Source: an uncultured Olsenella sp. (GTDB taxonomy: Bacteria; Actinomycetota; Coriobacteriia; Coriobacteriales; Atopobiaceae). Taken from it: a stretch of 64,000 nucleotides of DNA. The notes beneath the pieces were generated by a model that searched no databases, was not told where the DNA came from, and saw nothing but the letters and a program-made list of their open reading frames with translations. The DNA lies in the NCBI GenBank assembly GCA_900316105.1, contig ONBR01000006.1, positions 62,001 to 126,000 of the forward strand, in the 5' to 3' direction. This document shows, piece after piece, positions 1-7,443 of this stretch. A program made the position numbers and the translations under genes. Every line of letters begins with the position of its first letter. Within the stretch, counting starts at the first letter, position 1.

Positions 1-1194
1 GGTCAAGACTGCCGTCTGGGCATCCATACCCTCCACGGTGATGTGCTCGTAGGGGCCGTGGTAGCCCTCGCCGCCCGAACCCAGATTGGGGCAGGGCAGA
101 CCCATGAAGGAGAGCTGGGAGCCGTCGGTGCCGCCACGGATGGCGTTGACGACGGGGGTGACGCCGGCCTGGACGCAGGCCTTCTTTGCAAAGTCGATGG
201 TGTACATGCAGCCCTTGATCACGGACTCCATGTTCTGATACTGGTCCTTTATGGTCAGGGTGACGGTACCCTCGCCCCACTCCTCGTTCATGGACTTCTC
301 GATGTGACGGAGCGTGGCCTTGCGCGCCTCGAAGCTGGCAGCATCATGGTCGCGCACGATGTAGGTCATCGTGGTGGCCGTCTCGTCGCCGTTGATGCCC
401 AGCAGGTGGTAGAAGCCCTCGTAGCCCTCGGTGTGACGGGGCGTCTCGAAGGGCGGCAGGGCGGAATTGACCTGGCAGGCCAGGAGGGCGGCGTTGACCA
501 TCACGCCCTTGGCGGAGCCGGGGTGGACGCTGTGGCCGGTGATCTGGAAGGTGGCCTGGGCGGCGTTGAAGTTCTGGTACTGGATCTCGCCCTCCAGGTC
601 GCCGTCCACCGTGTAGGCAACGTCGGCGTCAAAGGCGGGCACGTCAAAGTGGGAGGCACCGGTGCCGATCTCCTCGTCGGGGGTAAAGGCCACGCGGATG
701 GGGCCGTGGGGGATGCCTTGGGTCAGGATGGTCTCCAGCATGGTCATGATCTCGGCCACGCCGGCCTTGTCGTCGGCGCCCAGGATGGTGGTGCCGTCCG
801 AGGTGATGAGGGTACGACCCTTGAAGTCGGCCAGGGCCGGGAAGTCCTGGACCGTCAGGGTGCGGCCGGAGTCGCCCAGGGGCAGGTCCTTGCCGTCGTA
901 GTCGGGGTGGAGCTGAGGGCGAATCTCGTGGTCGCAGAACTGCGAGACAGTGTCCATGTGGGCAATGAAGCCCAGCTTGGGGGCGTCCTCGTGGCCTGGG
1001 GTCGCGGGCAGCTTCGCAAAGACGAAGCAGCTGTCGCTGACGTTCACGTCCTGGATGCCTAGGCCGCGCAGCTCGTCTGCCAAGAGATTGGCAAGGTCGA
1101 ACTCGCACTGGGCGCTGGGGCAGTTGCCGTCGTTGGACTCGTCGCTCGGCGTGCGCACGACGACGTATTTGAGCAGGCGCTCGTATGCCTTCAT
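1..1194 (-). CDS. pepT: Peptidase T (tripeptide aminopeptidase), 3' end cut by window
   Basis: Cytosolic zinc aminopeptidase that releases the N-terminal residue from tripeptides. The reading frame starts at the ATG at 1194 (MKAYERLLKYV) and stays open to base 1, giving 398 codons; the family is usually about 405-410 residues, so only some ten C-terminal residues are missing. Visible family motifs are the metal-binding GFIAHMDT segment near residue 77, the LGADDKAG aspartate segment, and the catalytic PDEEIGTGA glutamate pair. Metal ligands are therefore present in the M20 arrangement. It stands alone, convergent with nothing visible to the left, and is followed upstream by a hairpin and the zinc-ribbon gene on the same strand. 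Identity is secure; the terminus cannot be seen. Confidence 0.95.
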   Translation of the reverse strand, partial: MKAYERLLKYVVVRTPSDESNDGNCPSAQCEFDLANLLADELRGLGIQDVNVSDSCFVFAKLPATPGHEDAPKLGFIAHMDTVSQFCDHEIRPQLHPDYDGKDLPLGDSGRTLTVQDFPALADFKGRTLITSDGTTILGADDKAGVAEIMTMLETILTQGIPHGPIRVAFTPDEEIGTGASHFDVPAFDADVAYTVDGDLEGEIQYQNFNAAQATFQITGHSVHPGSAKGVMVNAALLACQVNSALPPFETPRHTEGYEGFYHLLGINGDETATTMTYIVRDHDAASFEARKATLRHIEKSMNEEWGEGTVTLTIKDQYQNMESVIKGCMYTIDFAKKACVQAGVTPVVNAIRGGTDGSQLSFMGLPCPNLGSGGEGYHGPYEHITVEGMDAQTAVLT

Positions 1195-1263
1195 GTGGTG
1201 GTGCTCCTTCTGTTGGCGCTCGGGTGTTTTCGTTTTTCAACGCCAACAGGCTACCACTAGCGT

Positions 1264-1296
1264 GTGTGTCGCGGGAGGCTACCCCCTGCGACACAC
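1264..1296 (-). terminator. Hairpin, possible terminator of the zinc-ribbon gene
   Basis: Nine-base arms GTGTGTCGC (1264-1272) and GCGACACAC (1288-1296) enclose a second partly paired GGGAGG/CCCCCT segment. It lies directly downstream of the minus-strand zinc-ribbon gene and upstream of pepT. There is no clear T-run, so termination is inferred from position and stem strength. Confidence 0.4.
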
Positions 1297-1323
1297 GGTC
1301 CTCGCGACACGCAAAGGCACCCG

Positions 1324-2322
1324 CTACATCAGGAAGGTGGGCTGGACCTCCTCGACCATCTTGTCTCCGACGGCGCGGTTGGACGTGGGGTAGCCTATGG
1401 TCATCTCCTCGATGCCGCCGTTCTTCACGTAGACCATTCGATAAAAGATCAAGTCGCCCGCCTCATAGGAGACGACGCAGAAGCCCTTCTTTCGGTCGAT
1501 CGTCTTGTAGGCGTCGGAATCCTGACTGGCTTTGTCCTTCAAAGAGGCGTACACGTCGTCGAGGGTTTGGCCGTTACTGGAACACACACTGAGGTAGATG
1601 TCTGCGCCAGTGTATTGGTCGTAGAAGTCCAGCTCGCTATCGCTCGCGTCACGGAGCTGCGCCGTGCTGGGCATCTGGACCTTGGCTCCATACAGATTCT
1701 CGACCACCTGGTTGGAGGACGAGATGGAATAGGAGCCATAGTCTGCTGCACCGACGGGAGGGGTGAAGGAGGAATCGCCAGAGACGGAAGACGAGCCATC
1801 GGACGACTGTGGGTCGGAGATTGAGCTGGAACCGGACTCGGACGACGGGGCCGAAGTCGTGCTGGAATCCGAACTTGCGTCGCTGCCCCGGGATTGGTCG
1901 GAATCCTGACCGTCCGCGCTGGACGATGCATCGGCGGACTGGCCCGAGTCCTTCTTGTCCTGGTCACCCTGCTGGTCAGAGCTGCTGACTATAGTGGCCT
2001 GGCCAGAACCGTCGGGGTCCTTACCCGGCATGTTGGGCAGGACGGCCAGGGCGATGATGATCACCGCGGCAACCATGCCAGCTCCCAGGAGCACGGGGAT
2101 GATGGAGGACTTGGGCCTCTTCCTGGATGTGACGGCGCCCCCGCCCACTGGCAGGGGATCCACCTGCTGCTCTGGCTCCATCACGGGAAAGGATGCGGTC
2201 GAGCTGGGCGAGGCCCCATTGACCGCGTGGCCGTCCCTGCGGCCTCCGCGCACGTCGTAACCGCACTTCGGGCAGAAGCCGGCACCGTCCGGCAGCTTTG
2301 CCCCGCATTTCTCGCAGTACAT
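1324..2322 (-). CDS. Zinc-ribbon, single-pass membrane protein of unknown function
   Basis: A 332-residue protein. Start chosen at the ATG at 2322 (MYCEKCG) because GGGAG lies 9-10 bases upstream; ATGs at 2331 and 2340 overlap that site. Residues 2-20 form a rubredoxin-like zinc ribbon with two CxxC pairs (CEKC and CPKC). A basic SRKRPKSS stretch precedes one membrane helix (SIIPVLLGAGMVAAVIII region, about residues 75-100). A long Ser/Asp-rich linker of about 100 residues follows, then a compact C-terminal domain of about 115 residues predicted outside the membrane. This zinc-ribbon/TM/linker/extracytoplasmic layout is common in Gram-positive anaerobes, but I do not recognise a function. It is probably monocistronic. 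Confidence 0.75.
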   Translation of the reverse strand: MYCEKCGAKLPDGAGFCPKCGYDVRGGRRDGHAVNGASPSSTASFPVMEPEQQVDPLPVGGGAVTSRKRPKSSIIPVLLGAGMVAAVIIIALAVLPNMPGKDPDGSGQATIVSSSDQQGDQDKKDSGQSADASSSADGQDSDQSRGSDASSDSSTTSAPSSESGSSSISDPQSSDGSSSVSGDSSFTPPVGAADYGSYSISSSNQVVENLYGAKVQMPSTAQLRDASDSELDFYDQYTGADIYLSVCSSNGQTLDDVYASLKDKASQDSDAYKTIDRKKGFCVVSYEAGDLIFYRMVYVKNGGIEEMTIGYPTSNRAVGDKMVEEVQPTFLM

Positions 2323-2354
2323 GTCTCTCATCTCCCGCATAGCTCGGCCGGCGT

Positions 2355-2417
2355 GTGACAATGGCGCCAGGCGCTATTGTCACATTTTGGGACGCTAGCG
2401 CCTGGCGCTATTGTCAC
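2355..2417. repeat. Palindromic repeat family A, full copy
   Basis: A 63-bp imperfect palindrome between two divergent genes. It is built as GTGACA, a GCGCCAGGCGC core, TGTCACATTTTGGGAC, a second GCGCCTGGCGC core and TGTCAC. Almost identical copies occur at 23455-23517 and 8769-8830, a half copy at 6283-6311, and a related subfamily with a CCCCAGGGG core at 10166-10230, 34266-34328 and 50764-50791. All copies are intergenic. Confidence 0.85.
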
Positions 2418-2526
2418 AAGCTCCGAGACTCGTTTTCTCTGCCTTTTATGATACGGAATCCGCACGGCCGCCCGCTCTGTCACAATGTCACGGATAACCT
2501 TTTAGCTACCAAGGGGAGCGCCGCAC

Positions 2527-3363
2527 GTGCAACCGCTACTGCATCTGTTTGTCCTGGCCAGCGGGTCAAAGGGCAATGCCGCCGTCATCCAGGGACCCGA
2601 TGGGTCCATCCTCGTGGACTGCGGCATCTCCTGGCGCGAGCTGGGGCGCCGCGCTGACGCCGTAGGCTGCGACCTTACGCGGGTGCAGGCGGTCTTCGTG
2701 ACTCACGAGCACTCGGACCACGTGCGCGGCCTCACCACCCTGCACAAGAGGATGGAGGCCCCACTCGTTGCCACAGCCGGTACGGCCGGCGGATCTTCGG
2801 TCACGCTGGACCTCCCCTTCGACCTGGTCGACCACGACCAGAGCCTGGACCTGGCGGGCATGCACGTGGAGCTCTTTCCCACCTCACATGACGTGGCCGA
2901 CCCCTTTGGCCTGCGTGTCAGTGTCATCGACGAATACGGCGAGGTCCAGGACGCCCTGGGCTGGTGCACCGACACGGGCTACCTGACGGCAGATGCGCTG
3001 GGCAGGCTGCGCGGAGTCCGCATCCTGGGCCTTGAGGCAAACCACGACGTGAACATGCTGGCCCATGGCCCCTACCCCGCCTTTTTGAAGGCGCGCGTGG
3101 GCGGCGACCACGGCCACCTGTCAAACGACCAGGCAGCCGATGCCCTGGGACACCTGGTGGGCGAGGATACCGAGACCGTGGTGGCCCTGCACATCTCGCA
3201 AAAGAACAACACGCCCGGCGCCTGCGTCCGCACCCTTGCGGATGCCGTAGGCGCCCAGGTGGTGGACGAACTTAGCGATGGTTCCCTGGCCGAGGCCCGC
3301 ACGGCCGACGGCCTCCTGTCCATCTGCGTCGCCAGCCAGGACGACCCCCTGGTCGTCTGGTAG
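2527..3363 (+). CDS. MBL-fold metallohydrolase, YycJ/WalJ-like
   Basis: A 278-residue metallo-beta-lactamase-fold hydrolase, probably a nuclease-type enzyme. Start is the GTG at 2527, with AAGGGGAG about 8 bases upstream. The N-terminal LASGSKGNA segment and DCG strand are typical of the YycJ group. The metal-binding motif THEHSDHVRGL lies near residue 60, TSHDVADPFG near residue 120 supplies the next histidine, DTGY supplies the bridging aspartate, EANHD follows near residue 170, and a late ALHISQKN histidine completes the set. All ligands look intact. In other Gram-positives YycJ is linked to the WalRK locus; here no two-component genes are nearby, so the exact substrate is open. Confidence 0.85.
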   Translation: MQPLLHLFVLASGSKGNAAVIQGPDGSILVDCGISWRELGRRADAVGCDLTRVQAVFVTHEHSDHVRGLTTLHKRMEAPLVATAGTAGGSSVTLDLPFDLVDHDQSLDLAGMHVELFPTSHDVADPFGLRVSVIDEYGEVQDALGWCTDTGYLTADALGRLRGVRILGLEANHDVNMLAHGPYPAFLKARVGGDHGHLSNDQAADALGHLVGEDTETVVALHISQKNNTPGACVRTLADAVGAQVVDELSDGSLAEARTADGLLSICVASQDDPLVVW

Positions 3364-3420
3364 GCGTGACAAACACCCCTCACTTGGGGGGATAGCCTCC
3401 AAGTGGCACGGCGGGCGGCA

Positions 3421-4587
3421 TCAGCCCCAGGGCGTGTAGCCGGGTGCGACGCCCAGACCCTTGGCCACGATGGTGATGAAGTCCTGCACGTTGGTCACGA
3501 AGGTCGTGGCGCTCAGGGAGCCGCGATCCTGGAGCTTGTTGACCACGAACTCGGCGGAGTCCACGGCATACAGATAGAGCGGCCGCACGGTCCCGTCCTC
3601 AGTCACGCGGAAGGACGGCGTCATGTTGCCGGTGGCAATCGTGTGCAGCATGGTCGCCAGGCAGATGACGGTCGTGGCCTTCTTTACCATCTGGCGCATG
3701 GCCGTCTGCCCCTCGTAGGCGTCGGCGATGACCTCGGGCAGGGGCCCGTCGTCGCGGATGGAGCTCGTGAGCACAAAGGGAACATGGCACTTGTCCAGGG
3801 CATATATGATGCCGTTATCCACCTGGTAGTCCTTGATGAACTGGTGGATGGAGCCGGAGTTGCGCACGCGGTTGATCACATCCAGATGATTGTGGTGACC
3901 GCTGGGCATGGATCGCTGGGTGTAGATGTCCTGACCCAGGGCCGTGTGCAGGGTACCTGCCTCCAGGTCGTGCGTGGCCAAGGCATTGCCGGCCAGGACT
4001 CCGTCCACGTAGCCACCCTCGACCATGGCCTGCATGAAGCGGCGCGCGTCGTAGTCAAAGGCAAAGGCCGGTCCCATGACCCAGAGGATGTTGCCATGGT
4101 CGCGCTCGTAGCGCAGGAGCTCGATCAGACGGTCATAGTCGCGGGCAAAGGCGGTCTCGCGGCTGCGACCCTGGCGAAAGACAAACTCGCCGCCGCCAGC
4201 GTCTGGGGCACCCGACTCTACATCAAATCCGTGCGTGTATACAAGAATGCCATCGCGTCCGTCTTCGCTACGACCCATCACGATGGTCTGACCGGCCTTG
4301 AGGTTGCGGTTCTCCACGACATCCAGGGCGACGTCGTCACCTTCTCGGCGGACGACCACGCTGGAGTCCATGCGACTTTCCTCAGCCAGATGCCAGGTCC
4401 CGCCAATCTTGAAGTACTCGGGGTACATCGAGGTGCTGTGGAATCCCTCGGGGGCGACACCGTCCTTTTCCACCTGCTGGAACTTGCAGTCCGGCGCATA
4501 GACCAGCTTTGGATTGCGGAAGTTGGGCTCGTGGTAAACGGGTAGGGCAAAGTTCGGCAGGGCACGGCAGGCATCGCTGTTGTTCAA
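3421..4587 (-). CDS. TIGR00300 family (LOR/SDH-like, ornithine cyclodeaminase-like) enzyme
   Basis: A 388-residue protein. The best start is the TTG at 4587, because GAGGAGG sits five bases upstream (4593-4599); the frame continues to an ATG at 4647 but without such a site. The C-terminal half carries strong family markers: VLAGNALATHDLEA, SGHHNHLDVINRVR, GSIHQFIKDY, PFVLTSSIRDDGPLPEV and a closing TTFVTNVQDF segment. These are characteristic of the TIGR00300/LOR-SDH C-terminal domain, which binds NAD in a Rossmann-like fold; some archaeal members are ornithine cyclodeaminases converting ornithine to proline and ammonia. No arginine or proline genes adjoin it, so the substrate is an inference. 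It is flanked by spacers on both sides and seems monocistronic. Confidence 0.75.
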   Translation of the reverse strand: MNNSDACRALPNFALPVYHEPNFRNPKLVYAPDCKFQQVEKDGVAPEGFHSTSMYPEYFKIGGTWHLAEESRMDSSVVVRREGDDVALDVVENRNLKAGQTIVMGRSEDGRDGILVYTHGFDVESGAPDAGGGEFVFRQGRSRETAFARDYDRLIELLRYERDHGNILWVMGPAFAFDYDARRFMQAMVEGGYVDGVLAGNALATHDLEAGTLHTALGQDIYTQRSMPSGHHNHLDVINRVRNSGSIHQFIKDYQVDNGIIYALDKCHVPFVLTSSIRDDGPLPEVIADAYEGQTAMRQMVKKATTVICLATMLHTIATGNMTPSFRVTEDGTVRPLYLYAVDSAEFVVNKLQDRGSLSATTFVTNVQDFITIVAKGLGVAPGYTPWG

Positions 4588-5132
4588 GGTGGCCTCCTCT
4601 ATGGCGGGTAACGCATCTAGGAGACCGCAGGGACCCCCACGGGACAAGGCACGTAGTCGAGTGTTAAAGATGCAGTGTCAAGAAGTTTTCATGCGCGAAA
4701 CGAAAGCGCAGACGGCAGGATGGCAGGCCTCGGGGTAGCAGGGCAGAGGGTAATAGGGCCGCGGGACAGTAGCTATAACGTACACGGGCTGCCCAAAACG
4801 GGCCGAAACCGCAAGATTGCGCCCGTCTTGCCATTTCGCGCGCGTCATCCCTCCTCCTGCCACCAGCCCAGCGCCGCTTGGGGATAACCTCTTGCGCGGC
4901 ACTTTGCCGCCTAGGGGGCTACCCCCAGGCGGCGCGACTCCCCAAGCGGCGCGACGGCGGCTTGTGTGCGTCACGTGTTGTTTGCGCAGCTACAGCGGCC
5001 GTCAGAGAACTTTCACCATGGACTGGTATTCTTTTCCAGCTCACAGATGACTGTGAGGAGACCGCGGCTACGTCGAATTGCCGCCCTGTGAGGCGTCCAA
5101 GGTGAAAAATGACGCCAGATTGAAGGAATTGC
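4588..5132. other. Long spacer with nested palindrome and structured leader
   Basis: I see no credible gene in these 545 bases. At 4871-4952 outer arms GCGCCGCTTGGGG and CCCCAAGCGGCGC (perfect, 13 bases) enclose inner arms GCCGCC/GGCGGC around TAGGGGGCTACCCCCA. Nearer to the downstream gene there are CTCACAG/CTGTGAG (5040-5057) and GGCGTC/GACGCC (5092-5116), so that gene may have a folded 5' leader. Confidence 0.6.
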
Positions 5133-6203
5133 ATGCTAGAGAACCAGAACGAAGAGCTCGACCAGATCAACGCTGACGCGCAGGTCGAGGACCAGGACGC
5201 CATTGAGGACGAGGAGTTCGTCCAGGGCGAGGACGTTGCCGACGAGAATGACGCAGCAGACGAGGCAGAGGCCGAGGAGGACGCCGACCAGGCTCCCGCA
5301 GCCGAGGGCGAGGTCCAGGGCCAGGCCGAGGGCGAGCACGCTCCCCTCGAGGAGATGCCCCTCCAGGACAAGATCGGCCGCATGAGCGGTCTTCTGCGCC
5401 GCTACAAGAAGGCCCAGGCCGCCGTGGACGAGCGCAACGGCGAGCAGCTCCGCATCAACGAGCGCCTGATCACCATGCTCAAGGTCAAGCCCAAGACCAC
5501 CAAGAAGGAGCTTGGCTTCCTCCTGGACATGAGCTCTCGCAGCCTCACCGAGCTGCTGAAGGAGTTCGAGGCAAAGGACATCGTCGTCATCCGCACCTCC
5601 GAGGACGACGGCTACGAGACCATCGTCGAGCTCACCGAGAAGGGCAGCACCGTCGACGGTCACCTGGGCGAGCCCGTCGAGGAGATCGACTACTTTGACT
5701 GCCTCGACGAGGACGAGAAGGCACAGCTGGCCGACCTGGCCGTGAAGGTCGCCAAGTCCCTGGAGGCAAAGCTGGTCGAGATGGGCGAGGACCCCAACCG
5801 CGACGACAGGCGCGACGACCGTCGTGGCGGCTTCCGCGGCGGGCGCGACGACCGTGACCGTGGCGGACGCGGCGACTTCCGCGGCGGGCGCGACGACCGT
5901 GGCGGACGTGGTGGCTTCCGCGGCGGGCGCGACGACCGTGACCGTGGCGGCTTCCGCGGCGGGCGCGACGACCGTGACCGCGGCGGCTATCGTGGCGGCC
6001 GTGGCGACGACCGTCGTGGCGGCTTCCGCGGCGGACGCGATGACCGTGATCGTGGCGGACGTGGCGGCTACGGCCACCGCGACTTCCACGACAATGGCAA
6101 GCCCGGCTTCTCTCGCGCCGAGAGCCGCAAGGGCTACAACCACGCCGGCCGCTACAGCGACTTCGACTTCTCCAAGTCCAAGAAGCACGACGACCGCCGC
6201 TAA
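5133..6203 (+). CDS. Winged-helix (MarR-like) protein with RGG-like RNA-binding tail
   Basis: A 356-residue protein of three parts. Residues 1-80 are very acidic (Asp/Glu/Ala). Residues about 85-180 form a winged-helix fold: RMSGLLRRYKKAQ, then LITMLKVKPKTTKKELGFLLDMSSRSLTELLKEFEAKDIV, a helix-turn-helix with wing resembling MarR-type regulators. From about residue 215 the protein is a run of FRGGRDDRDRGG-type repeats, ending HAGRYSDFDFSKSKKHDDRR. The start ATG at 5133 has AAGGA upstream. RGG-rich tails bind RNA in cold-shock helicases and eukaryotic RNA proteins, so a nucleic-acid-binding role is likely. It is monocistronic, followed by a strong terminator. I do not know its target. Confidence 0.75.
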   Translation: MLENQNEELDQINADAQVEDQDAIEDEEFVQGEDVADENDAADEAEAEEDADQAPAAEGEVQGQAEGEHAPLEEMPLQDKIGRMSGLLRRYKKAQAAVDERNGEQLRINERLITMLKVKPKTTKKELGFLLDMSSRSLTELLKEFEAKDIVVIRTSEDDGYETIVELTEKGSTVDGHLGEPVEEIDYFDCLDEDEKAQLADLAVKVAKSLEAKLVEMGEDPNRDDRRDDRRGGFRGGRDDRDRGGRGDFRGGRDDRGGRGGFRGGRDDRDRGGFRGGRDDRDRGGYRGGRGDDRRGGFRGGRDDRDRGGRGGYGHRDFHDNGKPGFSRAESRKGYNHAGRYSDFDFSKSKKHDDRR

Positions 6204-6249
6204 ACGCGACAATCCCCTCTGGGGATGCCGTCCCATCGAATGATAAGGG

Positions 6250-6282
6250 CGGGCTCACCTGGCTTCGGGTGAGCCCGTTTTT
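6250..6282 (+). terminator. Rho-independent terminator
   Basis: Perfect ten-base stem CGGGCTCACC (6250-6259) and GGTGAGCCCG (6268-6277) followed by TTTTT. It closes the winged-helix/RGG gene. Confidence 0.9.
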
Positions 6283-6365
6283 GTGACAAAAGCGCCAGGC
6301 GCTACTGTCACATTTTATGCCAGAAGGGAGTACCCCTTATCCATAAGGGAGTACCCCTTTTGGCA
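6283..6365. repeat. Family A half copy plus a second palindrome
   Basis: 6283-6311 is one arm set of family A (GTGACA, GCGCCAGGCGC, TGTCAC). 6318-6365 is an imperfect palindrome starting TGCCAGAAGGGAGTACCCC and ending CCCCTTTTGGCA. A related module (ATCCAAAAGG...CCTTTGGAT) is joined to the family A copy at 8735-8830, so the two modules recombine as cassettes. Confidence 0.7.
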
Positions 6366-6378
6366 GGAACGGGCGACG

Positions 6379-7128
6379 CTAGCGCTGGGCTGCCAGGGCC
6401 GCACCGATGGCACCGGCATAGCGGGCCTCGGGCCTGGTGGCTACGGGCTTGCCCATGCGGTCGGCCAACCTCCCCACTATGTAGGCGTTGTCGCAAAGGC
6501 CGCCCGTCAGGAAGCACCGGTCCCCGGGAATCTGCGAGGCCAAGGCCACGACCTTACCCACCACGGACTCGATGACGCCCGAGGCAATGTTCTCCAGTGG
6601 CTCTCCCCGACCGATGAGCGAGATGATCTCGGACTCGGCAAAGACCGTGCACATGCTGGAGATGGTGATTTTCTCTCCCCGCGCCGCCAGCTCGCTGAGC
6701 TTCTCCTGCGAGACACCCATGCGGTTGGCCATGACCTCGAGGAACTTGCCCGTGCCAGCGGAGCACTTGTCGTTCATCAGGAACTTCTTGAGCATGCCCT
6801 TGCGCAGCTCCAGGACCTTGGTGTCCTGTCCGCCCACGTCGATGACCACACCATCTTGGCCAAAGAGCCACCAGGCGCCCTTTGCGTGACAGGTAATCTC
6901 GGTCACCGCACGACTGGCGTAGGGTACGGAGATGCGACCGTAGCCCGTGGCCACCACCTGCTCCTTTTGCACGTCAATGCCATGCTCGGCCAGGCGCTGC
7001 GCCGCCTGCTCGGCAGCCTCCACGCTAGAGAATCCCGTGGGAGCCAGCAGCTTTAGCGCCAGTTCGCCGTCCTCGACCACCGCCACCTTCGTGGCCGTGG
7101 AGCCAATGTCTATTCCGATGCCCCTCAT
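6379..7128 (-). CDS. 2-hydroxyacyl-CoA dehydratase-type activase (ASKHA ATPase, [4Fe-4S])
   Basis: A 249-residue ATP-dependent electron donor of the BadF/BadG/HgdC family. It hydrolyses ATP to push one low-potential electron onto its partner's iron-sulphur cluster. Visible are the phosphate loop GIDIGSTATKVAVVE at residues 5-19, a second ASKHA loop VIDVGGQDTKV near residue 98, and two cysteines that bridge the cluster across the homodimer: C122 in CSAGTGKFLE and C160 in SSMCTVFAESEI. Length matches the family (about 250-260). It is divergently transcribed from the dehydratase-like gene at 7444, with 315 bases between them, so the two are likely partners. Confidence 0.92.
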   Translation of the reverse strand: MRGIGIDIGSTATKVAVVEDGELALKLLAPTGFSSVEAAEQAAQRLAEHGIDVQKEQVVATGYGRISVPYASRAVTEITCHAKGAWWLFGQDGVVIDVGGQDTKVLELRKGMLKKFLMNDKCSAGTGKFLEVMANRMGVSQEKLSELAARGEKITISSMCTVFAESEIISLIGRGEPLENIASGVIESVVGKVVALASQIPGDRCFLTGGLCDNAYIVGRLADRMGKPVATRPEARYAGAIGAALAAQR

Positions 7129-7443
7129 CGCTCAACCCTCTCTACAAGCGGCGTCGCGGCCGCACAATGAATCCGTCCCATCATAACCGCCAGTGCACAT
7201 GCCCGCCTTCGTTATCCATTCACGTGCATAACGACGCCGTACACCTACGTGAGCGTACGGCGTCTGTTTTCCAAACCTCTTGTATGGTAAAAATACTTTT
7301 CGTTAGGTCACGCGAGGCACTTTGGGGCTTCTCGTCAGGCCGCCAAGGATAGGCTCTACCACATGTGAATCAGCGACCAGCAGCCGGCTGAGTCGCACGA
7401 TATTGCGCAGGTCGGGGGACCTTGCGCGTGGAGAGGAGCCACC
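7129..7443. promoter_or_regulatory. Divergent control region of the activase and its partner
   Basis: 315 bases between two divergent genes. The main structure is a perfect ten-base stem GACGCCGTAC (7233-7242) and GTACGGCGTC (7255-7264) followed by TGTTTT. On the plus strand it looks like a terminator or attenuator, although no plus-strand gene precedes it. An AT-rich patch TATGGTAAAAATAC lies at about 7284-7298. Promoters must be here, but I cannot place them with confidence. Confidence 0.45.

Noticed and set aside
43-1062. Long plus-strand open frame opposite pepT
   Set aside because: It is the antisense of a clear peptidase T frame; the Gly/Val/Ala/His-rich translation is typical of shadow frames in high-GC DNA.
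5136-6236. 366-codon minus-strand open frame opposite the RGG-tail gene
   Set aside because: Ala/Val-rich repeat translation produced by the repetitive coding strand; the plus frame has the start site, domain and terminator.
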